A stretch of DNA of 64,000 bases, taken from Oscillospiraceae bacterium. Its GTDB lineage: Bacteria > Bacillota > Clostridia > Oscillospirales > Ruminococcaceae. This document shows positions 19,840 to 27,108 of the stretch, piece after piece; within the stretch, counting starts at the first letter, position 1, and each line of letters opens with the position of its first letter. The stretch covers positions 1 to 64,000 of the forward strand of contig JAFUOD010000014.1 in NCBI GenBank assembly GCA_017472735.1, read 5' to 3'. Both the position numbers and the translations under genes were made by a program. Under the pieces are notes generated by a model. The model was not told the origin of the DNA. It made no database searches and was given only the letters and a program-made list of their open reading frames with translations.

Positions 19840-20712
19840 TTAAAGCATATTAGGTATGTTTCCGCAGTCGATCAAGTTTTCAAAGCCATAGAAGCTTTTG
19901 GCATTCTTGAAAAGAAAAGCATCCTTTTCGTCAGCCGTAAGCTCTTTCGACTTCAAAATGAAATCAAAGCTCATTTTATAGGTTACTTCAACCATTGTTC
20001 TGGGGTAGTCGCTTCCCCACATAAGTTTATCCATTCCGCAGGTGTCACGAGCTTGTTTAATTGCGGTTATTGCCGATGGATAAGGGTAGAACTCGTAATT
20101 AAACAGCCACGTTATGCCGCCGCTTTCGATGCGGACGTTTTTATTTTGAGCAAGCTTTATCTGCTCGAGCCAGCCGCTGCGGGTTACCATGCCAAAGTGA
20201 CCGATTGCGATTTTTAAATCGGGGTACTGCACAATAAGCTCACGCAATGAGGCGGTTTGAGCGTCACCGTCGGCAAGGTCGATTGATATGAACTTGCCTG
20301 CTTGATCTGCTTTTTCAAACACCTTGTAGTGCTTGGTCAAGTCCTGCGTGGGCAATCTGCCTGCACAAAGCTTTATTCCGTCAAACCCGTCGGTCAAAAA
20401 GGGCTTGCCCTCTTCATATAAAGAACAGATTTTAAGCCTTTCAGGGAATTTTGCCTTGGCCTGAAGAAGGTAAGCGTCCTGATTTCCGTCGATCTCCTCT
20501 TGCGTGATGACTGCCGCTGAAACGCCTGCATAATCCATGTTGGCAATAAAGCGTTCTGCCGAGTTGACATCGTCACACATATAAGGGGGCATCATCTGTC
20601 TTATTTCGCCGCCGAAGCTGCTTTTGCCGTTGCCGACAGGGTAAACGGGTTTGCCGTTTACCAAGCCGTTTTGCTTTTGCCACAGGTGGGCATGAGCATC
20701 AATAATTGTCAT
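19840..20712 (-). CDS. Amidohydrolase-2 family lactonase (L-fucono/L-galactonolactonase candidate)
   Basis: A 290-residue TIM-barrel metallohydrolase beginning I-I-D-A-H-A-H-L-W, the COG3618-type start, with later motifs I-A-I-G-H-F-G-M and M-W-G-S-D-Y-P-R. Family members open sugar lactones such as L-fuconolactone, L-rhamnonolactone or 4-sulfolactone. Its ATG overlaps the stop of the UxaA-like gene by 4 bases. With FucU, a sugar dehydrogenase and a UxaA-type dehydratase in the same operon, hydrolysis of an L-sugar lactone is the natural reading. Substrate is inferred from context. Confidence 0.75.
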   Translation of the reverse strand: MTIIDAHAHLWQKQNGLVNGKPVYPVGNGKSSFGGEIRQMMPPYMCDDVNSAERFIANMDYAGVSAAVITQEEIDGNQDAYLLQAKAKFPERLKICSLYEEGKPFLTDGFDGIKLCAGRLPTQDLTKHYKVFEKADQAGKFISIDLADGDAQTASLRELIVQYPDLKIAIGHFGMVTRSGWLEQIKLAQNKNVRIESGGITWLFNYEFYPYPSAITAIKQARDTCGMDKLMWGSDYPRTMVEVTYKMSFDFILKSKELTADEKDAFLFKNAKSFYGFENLIDCGNIPNML

Positions 20713-22070
20713 AATGTAACACCGTCCTTAAAGATTGCAATTTCTCGGTAGCCGCCAAGCTCGTTTTTTGCAGACTTGCCGTTTGCGGTTTCGATGATTA
20801 AATCGAAAAGCCTATCCGACTCGTTTGACTGAGCATCAAAATCTATCCAGTGGGGTTTGTTTTGTGCAAGCTTTGAGTTTGTTGCTATTTTAAGTGTTGG
20901 CACAGGTGCACCCAGCGGCGTTCCTCTGCCCGTTGTGAACAAAACAAGGTGACAGCCTGCCGCCGTTAAATTGGTGACAGCAACAATATCGTTGCCGGGG
21001 CCGTTTAAAAGATTCAAGCCTGCGGTTTTTGCGGTGTCGCCATAATCTAAAACATCGGTAATGGGGGCGCTACCGCCTTTTTGAACACAACCCAAGGATT
21101 TTTCTTCGAGTGTGGTTATGCCGCCCTCTTTATTACCGGGCGAGGGGTTCTCGCTGACAGGCTGACCGTGAGCGATGAAATAATTCTTATAGTTGTTAAT
21201 AAGGTCAACGGCTCTGTTAAAGACCTGTTTATTAACGCAGCGTTTGAAAAGGACTTCCTCGGCACCGAACATTTCGGGAACCTCGGTTAAAACTGCAATG
21301 CCGCCCATTGAAACGAGCTTATCTGTCACTCTGCCGCAGGCAGGGTTTGCGGTTATGCCCGAAAAGCCGTCGCTCCCGCCGCACTTAAGACCTAAACGAA
21401 GCCGGCTGATGGGTACGCTTACGCGCTCGTCATTTTGGGCGAGGGCTTTAAGCTCGCTGATTACGGCAATGCCCTCGGCAATTTCGTCCTGACATTCCTG
21501 TGTGTTCATAAAACGGATTCTTTCGGGGTCTACCTCGCCGAGAACTTTTTTGAACTCGTCAATGTTGTTGTTTTCGCACCCCAAGCCCAAAACCAGTACG
21601 CCCCCTGCGTTTGGGTGGGTTATTAAGCCTTTTAAAACCTTTTGGGTGGTTTGGTGGTCATCGCCAAGCTGACTGCAGCCGTAAGGGTGGGTAAAAGCGA
21701 ATGCGCCTGTAATCGAAGCCAGCTTTTCGGCGGTTTTGTTAACACAGCCTACTGTGGGGATTATCCAGATATCGTTTCTTATACCGATATCGCCGTTTGC
21801 CCTTAAATAAGCGTTTATGGTTGCAGGCTCCTCGTTTGCAAGAGGTGAGATCTCGGGAGCATAAGTATAATTCTGTGCGCCCGAAAGTGCGGTTTTTAAA
21901 TTGTGAGAATGAACCTTTTCGCCTGCTTTAATATCAGCAACAGCAACACCGATGGGAAAACCGTATTTTATAATCCTTTCGCCTGATTTAATATCACGGT
22001 TAGCATATTTGTGACCGTCGCTTAAATTAACTTTAACGTTGTCGTTCGGGTGAATCAGCTTATAGCCCAT
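20709..22070 (-). CDS. uxaA: UxaA-family altronate dehydratase-like enzyme
   Basis: A 453-residue full-length fusion of an N-terminal SAF domain (residues 1-65, I-K-S-G-E-R-I-I-K-Y-G-F-P) and the catalytic UxaA domain (G-C-V-N-K-T-A-E, T-H-P-Y-G-C-S-Q-L-G-D-D, G-L-K-C-G-G-S-D-G-F-S-G-I-T-A-N-P). It would dehydrate an aldonate to a 2-keto-3-deoxy acid using a metal. The classical substrate is D-altronate; relatives act on L-galactonate-type acids. It overlaps the UxaB-like gene by 16 bases and the amidohydrolase by 4, so all three are translated as a unit. No UxaC isomerase gene is present. Confidence 0.88.
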   Translation of the reverse strand: MGYKLIHPNDNVKVNLSDGHKYANRDIKSGERIIKYGFPIGVAVADIKAGEKVHSHNLKTALSGAQNYTYAPEISPLANEEPATINAYLRANGDIGIRNDIWIIPTVGCVNKTAEKLASITGAFAFTHPYGCSQLGDDHQTTQKVLKGLITHPNAGGVLVLGLGCENNNIDEFKKVLGEVDPERIRFMNTQECQDEIAEGIAVISELKALAQNDERVSVPISRLRLGLKCGGSDGFSGITANPACGRVTDKLVSMGGIAVLTEVPEMFGAEEVLFKRCVNKQVFNRAVDLINNYKNYFIAHGQPVSENPSPGNKEGGITTLEEKSLGCVQKGGSAPITDVLDYGDTAKTAGLNLLNGPGNDIVAVTNLTAAGCHLVLFTTGRGTPLGAPVPTLKIATNSKLAQNKPHWIDFDAQSNESDRLFDLIIETANGKSAKNELGGYREIAIFKDGVTL

Positions 22071-23380
22071 TTAATAGCCTCCCTTATGCCAAGGGTGTGA
22101 ATTTTTTCAAGGCAATCATTAATAAGCTCGGTCATAAAGCCTAAATTCTCTCCCCAAAGGGTTGAGTTTGAAAGGATTGCAGAAACATCGTTTTGTTTAA
22201 TGAAAGCAACTGCGTCTTCGCTGTCGGTGGGGTCGCAGGTCTTGTAATACTCGATTAAGCAAGCGAGCGAGAACACCAAGGGCTTGGGAAGAGAGTTATT
22301 TGCTTTGATGTAGTCTAAGACCGTGGGCAGAACACGGGCGGTATATTTGCTGACGGAATTTAATGAAATAGACTTCCACAAATGCTTTATGTAGGGGTTT
22401 GCAAAGCGCTCGAGGACTGCAGATGCAAACGCCTTGTGCTCTTCGGTCTCACCAAGGGTGGGCATTATGTATTTTGAAAGGCAGGTATCTAAGAACGACT
22501 TGGCAAGTTCATCCTTTAAGCTGTCGCCGACGGTTTCAATTCCTGCTAAAAGTGAGGGGAAAACAAGCGATGTGTGAGCGCCGTTTAAAATTCGCACCTT
22601 CATCTTTTTATAAGGGGTAACGTCGTTTGTCCAGATTACGTTTACGCCGGCTTTTTTAAGAGGGAATTCTTCTTCGAAGTCGCCTTCGATGACCCAAAGG
22701 TGGAAAAGCTCGGCAGTGTTTAAAAGCTTGTCGGTGGTGCCGATATCATTAAAAATCTTTTCAGCTTCGTCAGCAGGATAGCCTGTGCAGATCCTGTCGA
22801 CAAGGGTGGAACAGAAATGGTTATCGTTTTTAAGCCAGTTGATGAAGTCATCACCCAAGTTCCAAAGCTCGGCATATTTTAAAACACATTCTAAAAGCTT
22901 TTTGCCGTTGTTATCAATAAGCTCGCAGGCAAGTATCACAAAACCCGGAAGCCCTGCTTTGAAGCGCTCGTAAAGGAGTGCTGTAAGCTTTGCAGGGAAT
23001 GACTTGGGCGGAGCATCTGTTAAGCTCTCGGTGCCAAGGTATTCAATGCCTGCTTCGGTGGTATTAGAGATTATAAAGCGCATTTCGGGTTGGCGTGCAA
23101 GACTTAAATAACCCTGATAATCGGTAAACGGGTCAACCCCTCGTGAAATGGATTTGACTTTAATACACTCAGCCTTAACCTCGCCGTTTTCAATGCCTCT
23201 TAAAATCTGGTGGAATTCGCCGTTTTGTTCGTTAAAGAGAGAGGCTTTACCGTTTGGAGTGGGCTGAACGACAACAACACTGCCGTTAAACAAGCCTTTT
23301 TCGTTCATCTGATGAACAAATACGTCGGCAAAGCTTCGCAAAAAGCCGCCGGAACCAAATTGAATTATTCTTTCTGTCAT
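22055..23380 (-). CDS. uxaB: UxaB-type tagaturonate reductase (mannitol dehydrogenase family)
   Basis: A 441-residue NAD-dependent long-chain polyol/sugar-acid dehydrogenase. The dinucleotide fold begins at once with I-I-Q-F-G-S-G-G-F-L-R-S-F, as in UxaB. Later blocks are I-I-S-N-T-T-E-A-G-I, P-F-T-D-Y-Q-G-Y, and the C-terminal-domain signature K-M-K-V-R-I-L-N-G-A-H-T-S. It would reduce D-tagaturonate, or a 6-deoxy analogue, to the altronate form. The ATG at 23380 was preferred to a GTG three codons earlier because AGGTG lies 6 bases before it. It follows the zinc dehydrogenase gene by about 15 bases. Confidence 0.87.
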   Translation of the reverse strand: MTERIIQFGSGGFLRSFADVFVHQMNEKGLFNGSVVVVQPTPNGKASLFNEQNGEFHQILRGIENGEVKAECIKVKSISRGVDPFTDYQGYLSLARQPEMRFIISNTTEAGIEYLGTESLTDAPPKSFPAKLTALLYERFKAGLPGFVILACELIDNNGKKLLECVLKYAELWNLGDDFINWLKNDNHFCSTLVDRICTGYPADEAEKIFNDIGTTDKLLNTAELFHLWVIEGDFEEEFPLKKAGVNVIWTNDVTPYKKMKVRILNGAHTSLVFPSLLAGIETVGDSLKDELAKSFLDTCLSKYIMPTLGETEEHKAFASAVLERFANPYIKHLWKSISLNSVSKYTARVLPTVLDYIKANNSLPKPLVFSLACLIEYYKTCDPTDSEDAVAFIKQNDVSAILSNSTLWGENLGFMTELINDCLEKIHTLGIREAIKWAIS

Positions 23381-23394
23381 CGCGTTCACCTACC

Positions 23395-24408
23395 TTAGAA
23401 CTCGATTAAAAGCTTTGCTAAGCTTCCGTCGTTATTTTTAAGGCTTTCAAAGGCGGTCTTAGCGTCCTCCTTAGCATAAATGCCGCTTACCATTTTTAGC
23501 ACATCAACCTTGCCGCTTGCAACGAGGTCGATAAGCTCTTCAAAATCTTTGGTGAAAGCGTTGCGGCTGCCAAAGATGTTAAGCTCTTTTTTAAGAATTA
23601 TTGAATGCAGGAATGTAGTTTCACGCTTGCCGTTGCCGATCAAGATGATGTTTGCTCCGTGTGCGGCTTCATTAATGCAGTTTAAGAAGGTTTCGGGAGC
23701 GCCGCAAGCCTCGACACAAACGTCAAAGCCGCAGGAGGAAGTGAACTCGGCACACTTTTCGTGCAGGTCAGCCTGTTTAACATTTACAACGCAGTCGGCA
23801 CCGTATTCTTTGGCAAGATCAAGACGGGAATCGAGCATATCGGCAATCAATACTCTTGCGCCCATTGCCTTTGCTTTTAAGAGAGCGAACAAGCCGATGG
23901 GGCCTGCGCCCATGATCAAAAGGTTGTCGCCCGGTTTAACTTCTGCCCTTGAAAGAGCGTGTGCGGAAATGGAAAAAGGTTCGATCAACGCTAACTGTTT
24001 TGCAGAAAGACCCTTGCCGTCGATAATTCTTTCAACAGGCATAGTTATGTATTCGCAGAAGCTGCCGTCACGCTGAACGCCCATGGTCTGATTGTCGTGG
24101 CAGGCATTTACAATGCCGCGCTTGCAGGCATAGCACTCGCCGCAGTTGAAATAAGGGTTGCAGGTGATTATATCGCCTGCTTTGAGGTTTTTGGAGTTTT
24201 CGGGAATGGAAACGATCTCTGCCGAGAACTCGTGACCGGGGATTCTGGGGTAGGTAGTAAAGGGCTGGTTGCCTGTGTAAGAGGCTACATCGGCACCGCA
24301 GATACCGCAATATTTCACCTTTAACAATGCCTCGTTTGCCTTGGGAGCAGGCATTTCTTTTTCGACAATTTTAATTTCGCCAACGGTTGTAATTTCTACT
24401 GCTTTCAT
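23395..24408 (-). CDS. Zinc-dependent sugar-acid dehydrogenase, L-galactonate 5-dehydrogenase (LgoD)-like
   Basis: A 337-residue medium-chain dehydrogenase: catalytic zinc site C-G-I-C-G-A-D (Cys37), G-N-Q-P-F-T-T-Y-P-R-I-P-G-H-E, four structural-zinc cysteines (about 90-110), A-L-I-E-P-F-S-I-S-A-H-A, and the NAD fold G-A-G-P-I-G-L. The segments G-N-Q-P-F, S-I-S-A-H-A and G-S-R-N-A-F-T-K-D-F recall E. coli YjjN/LgoD and RspB as I remember them. LgoD turns L-galactonate into D-tagaturonate, the substrate of the UxaB product encoded next. An ATG three codons upstream overlaps the previous stop (ATGA) and is equally possible. Confidence 0.8.
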   Translation of the reverse strand: MKAVEITTVGEIKIVEKEMPAPKANEALLKVKYCGICGADVASYTGNQPFTTYPRIPGHEFSAEIVSIPENSKNLKAGDIITCNPYFNCGECYACKRGIVNACHDNQTMGVQRDGSFCEYITMPVERIIDGKGLSAKQLALIEPFSISAHALSRAEVKPGDNLLIMGAGPIGLFALLKAKAMGARVLIADMLDSRLDLAKEYGADCVVNVKQADLHEKCAEFTSSCGFDVCVEACGAPETFLNCINEAAHGANIILIGNGKRETTFLHSIILKKELNIFGSRNAFTKDFEELIDLVASGKVDVLKMVSGIYAKEDAKTAFESLKNNDGSLAKLLIEF

Positions 24409-24413
24409 ATAAA

Positions 24414-25619
24414 TCATCTCTCCATATCAATAAAGTTTTTGTTCCAAACAACTGCTGTTTTTAAGGGTGCGCCCTTTGCATAGATCTTATTTACATAAGC
24501 GTCAATCGGGTCGGCGGTGAATTCATCCTTGTCGATAAGCTCAACAAGCTCGTCGAAGCAGCTTTTTGCCAATATCTCGATAGCTTCCTTCATGTGCTTT
24601 TCGGTAAAGTTGATCGAAGCAAAGATAACATGGTTTTTAAATCCGAAGGGCATGGTGTCGAAGGCTACCTTGGGGCCTAACGAGAAGCTGTTATAAATGC
24701 CGTTACAGCCTAAAACGCAGTTATCAAACGCAATTCTGTGCTCGACGTTTGCGCCCGATGTACCGACAAATACGGTGGCTGTGCCGCCGATTCGGGCAAT
24801 GATCGCCGACGCTGTTTCTTCTTCGTTCATTCCTCCCGAGGAAAGATAATCGGCGTTAAGCTTTTGCTTAACAAAGATCGCCTTGTCGCTGTCCTCGCTG
24901 CTTCGTGCAACAAAGAGAATTTTAGCTTCGGGGTGGTTGCGTCTTATCTGGTCGCCGATGAAAAGGCCTGTTGTGCCAAGGCCGAAGATAACAGTGCGGC
25001 TGAAGGTCTCGCTGATGGCAGTTTTGCGGGCGGAAGCTTCGTCACACTTTTCTCTTGCCATAACAACACGCCAGTTCTGAGCCTCGCCTATGTCGCACAT
25101 ACGCTCGTGCTGGAAAACAGCGCAGGCATAAGGATCAGAAAAAACAAGCTTTTTTGCAAGCGATAAAGGAAGCTTGGTTATACCGTCATACTCCTTGGGA
25201 AGGTGCAAAAGCATATCGGGGTGGAAATAGCCCTTATCACAGAAGATGCCGTCTGCCCGGTCACAGCCGTATTCAAAGTAGGTTTCGTCCTCGGTATAGC
25301 GGGTGGGGTCATAGCTGTCGCCGCCGCGAATTAAAACAATTGCAAAGCGGTTTTCGCTTGGCACCCAAACAACACCCTCGTGACCGTTGATGAGCCTTTT
25401 TTCACCATCAGGAAATTTGGGGGTAAGATCTCCCCTCTCGCCCATTCGCATAAGCTCCATATCGGTGCCGCAGAAGCCGCAGAATACAGGAGTTGCAGGG
25501 ATTCCCTCTTTTTCTTCAAGACCTCTTAGCTTTTTGCGCTTGGGATTGATAAGATTTATCTCTCCATAACAAAGAGGCTTCGCGCTGTCGTTCTGAAAAT
25601 AAGTTGCGTAAGTTTTCAT
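24414..25619 (-). CDS. Glucose-dehydrogenase-like zinc sugar dehydrogenase (L-galactose/L-fucose 1-dehydrogenase candidate)
   Basis: A 401-residue medium-chain dehydrogenase of the glucose 1-dehydrogenase type: C-G-F-C-G-T-D near the N-terminus, N-G-H-E-G-V-V, and F-G-L-G-T-T-G-L-F as dinucleotide fold. Two oddities: the usual four-cysteine structural zinc lobe is absent, and the protein is 50 residues longer than common members. It would oxidise an aldose at C1 to a lactone. Its ATG overlaps the fucU stop as TAATG, which decides the start; a longer start four codons upstream exists. Placement after a mutarotase gene and before a lactonase gene supports the C1 oxidation role. Confidence 0.72.
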   Translation of the reverse strand: MKTYATYFQNDSAKPLCYGEINLINPKRKKLRGLEEKEGIPATPVFCGFCGTDMELMRMGERGDLTPKFPDGEKRLINGHEGVVWVPSENRFAIVLIRGGDSYDPTRYTEDETYFEYGCDRADGIFCDKGYFHPDMLLHLPKEYDGITKLPLSLAKKLVFSDPYACAVFQHERMCDIGEAQNWRVVMAREKCDEASARKTAISETFSRTVIFGLGTTGLFIGDQIRRNHPEAKILFVARSSEDSDKAIFVKQKLNADYLSSGGMNEEETASAIIARIGGTATVFVGTSGANVEHRIAFDNCVLGCNGIYNSFSLGPKVAFDTMPFGFKNHVIFASINFTEKHMKEAIEILAKSCFDELVELIDKDEFTADPIDAYVNKIYAKGAPLKTAVVWNKNFIDMER

Positions 25620-26044
25620 TAAAGCACGCATCCTTTCTTTAAAATTATGTTTGCATACTGCTTACCCTCGCCTGTGGCGATGACAGCATATGCTTTTTTA
25701 GCTCTTTCGTAATAGGCAAAGCGTTCTTCAAAGCTCACCTTGGCGTTTGGCTCGTATTCTTTAAGAATAGCCTTGTATTCTTCCCAAATCGAGGTGTCGG
25801 CAGGGTCGCCTTCGCACTTTTGCATTAAGACAAAGTTGTTGTCGTCATACTGGTCAAGCGGGAAAAGGGACAGAATTGCGTTAAGCATGTCGCTTGCACC
25901 GATACCGTCGGCACGGACTAAGATGTTTGCGTTAGAGGCAGCAGGAAAATTGCCGTCGGCAATGACGATCTCATCGCCGTGGCCCATTTCGCAAAGAACC
26001 TTTAACAGCTGGGGTGAAATAACTTTTGGAATGTTTTTAAGCAT
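25619..26044 (-). CDS. fucU: FucU/RbsD-family sugar mutarotase
   Basis: A 141-residue cytoplasmic protein that interconverts sugar anomers. It matches FucU more than RbsD: I-S-P-Q-L-L-K-V-L-C-E-M-G-H-G-D-E-I-V-I-A-D-G-N-F-P with His22 and Asp30, and the C-terminal A-Y-A-V-I-A-T-G-E-G-K-Q-Y-A-N. FucU acts on L-fucose and galactose-type sugars. It is first in the operon, after an AGAGAGG site, and is coupled to the dehydrogenase gene. This gene is the main clue that the pathway handles L-fucose or L-galactose and not hexuronates. Confidence 0.9.
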   Translation of the reverse strand: MLKNIPKVISPQLLKVLCEMGHGDEIVIADGNFPAASNANILVRADGIGASDMLNAILSLFPLDQYDDNNFVLMQKCEGDPADTSIWEEYKAILKEYEPNAKVSFEERFAYYERAKKAYAVIATGEGKQYANIILKKGCVL

Positions 26045-26085
26045 AAGACCAACCTCTCTTTAATTTATCTTTTTTTGATAATTGA

Positions 26086-26114
26086 TTGACTAAGCAACAA
26101 TTTGATTATATAAT
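26086..26114 (+). promoter_or_regulatory. Promoter of the AraC gene with overlapping divergent -10
   Basis: Plus strand: TTGACT at 26086-26091, 17 bases, TATAAT at 26109-26114. The sequence ATTATATAAT (26105-26114) is palindromic, so a minus-strand TATAAT lies at 26110-26105, facing the fucU operon. Its -35 region is poor. Binding of a regulator here could switch both directions at once. Confidence 0.65.
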
Positions 26115-26167
26115 GAATTAAACTAATCTTCTTGCGAAAATCGACCATAAAGTTTAGAAATCCTATC

Positions 26168-27037
26168 ATGAAAGATGTGAAGTGTATGAAGTCAACCGAA
26201 ACGGGCGTTTTATCGAAATCAGACCTTTATTTCTCCTCGCCCTCGCAAACGTCAAAAAGACTGTTTTACTACGTTATCAGCGCCGGACATTTTTTCTGTG
26301 AGCAGGGGTATCATCTTGTGCGAAACAATTATGACAGCCTGCTTATTACACACATCATTAAGGGGACGTTTACCTTTGTTAACGGCGAGGGCAGGCACAT
26401 AACTGCCCGTGAGGGCGACACTGTGATTTTAGACTGCTTTAAGCCTCATGAGTATTACACGAACGACAGCTTCGAGTCGATTTGGATTCATGTAAGCGGT
26501 GCGAACAGCTTTGAGCTTTTTAAGGAGATCGAAAGCGTAAGCGGAAATTTGGTGAAGTGCCGTGACGCCGAGCATGTAAAGCGCATTTTGTTTAGAATTC
26601 ATGACGGGATAAGCCAAAACAACCCTTCGACAGAGCTTGCGATGTCACTTGATATTTACAAGGTGTTTTTAGAGCTTTTGAACACAATGAGCATTAAAAG
26701 CAAGTCGGAAAGCTCGAACGAAGAAAACATTGAAAGTGTTAAAGCATATATTTTCTCTCATTTGGATGAGAACTTAAGTGTTGCACGGCTTGCCGAGAAC
26801 GTGCACATGAGCGCATCGCATTTTTCGAGAGTTTTTAAACAGCAAACAGGCTTTTCGCCTTATGATTTTGTTTTGATCTGCCGCCTTAACCGAGCCAAAG
26901 ACCTGCTTAAAAAAACTGATATGTCGGTGGCTCAAATTGCTGACGAGACAGGCTTTAACAGCGAATCAAACTTTATTTATTTCTTTACCGCAAATGTGGG
27001 AATATCGCCGAGAAAGTTCAGAAAAATGCAGTTTTAA
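26168..27037 (+). CDS. AraC-family regulator divergent to the sugar-acid operon
   Basis: About 289 residues, with a cupin-like sensor (R-E-G-D-T-V-I-L-D-C-F-K-P-H-E-Y-Y) and a C-terminal AraC double HTH (V-A-R-L-A-E-N-V-H-M-S-A-S-H-F-S-R-V-F-K, and V-A-Q-I-A-D-E-T-G-F-N-S-E-S-N-F). The start is uncertain. A TTG at 26132 is only about 11 bases after the predicted transcription start, so I prefer the ATG at 26168; another ATG is at 26186. None has a strong ribosome site. Being divergent from fucU, it is the best candidate for the operon's activator. Confidence 0.88.
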   Translation: MKDVKCMKSTETGVLSKSDLYFSSPSQTSKRLFYYVISAGHFFCEQGYHLVRNNYDSLLITHIIKGTFTFVNGEGRHITAREGDTVILDCFKPHEYYTNDSFESIWIHVSGANSFELFKEIESVSGNLVKCRDAEHVKRILFRIHDGISQNNPSTELAMSLDIYKVFLELLNTMSIKSKSESSNEENIESVKAYIFSHLDENLSVARLAENVHMSASHFSRVFKQQTGFSPYDFVLICRLNRAKDLLKKTDMSVAQIADETGFNSESNFIYFFTANVGISPRKFRKMQF

Positions 27038-27041
27038 TATA

Positions 27042-27081
27042 AAAAGCACCTTTTGCCGCAGCATTGGCAAAGGGTGCTTTT
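27042..27081. terminator. Bidirectional terminator between AraC and phosphoesterase genes
   Basis: A 16-position stem (27042-27057 with 27066-27081, one G-U), loop of 8, with A- and T-runs on the two sides. It serves both convergent genes. Confidence 0.85.
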
Positions 27082-27108
27082 GTTAAGTTATCTGTTTTTA
27101 TCTTAATG

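Noticed and set aside
19840-23380. Reading the uxaB-uxaA pair as a D-galacturonate pathway fed by the pectate lyase
   Set aside because: There is no uxaC isomerase in the operon, and fucU plus a C1 dehydrogenase and lactonase have no role in that pathway. Kept only as an alternative for the last two steps.
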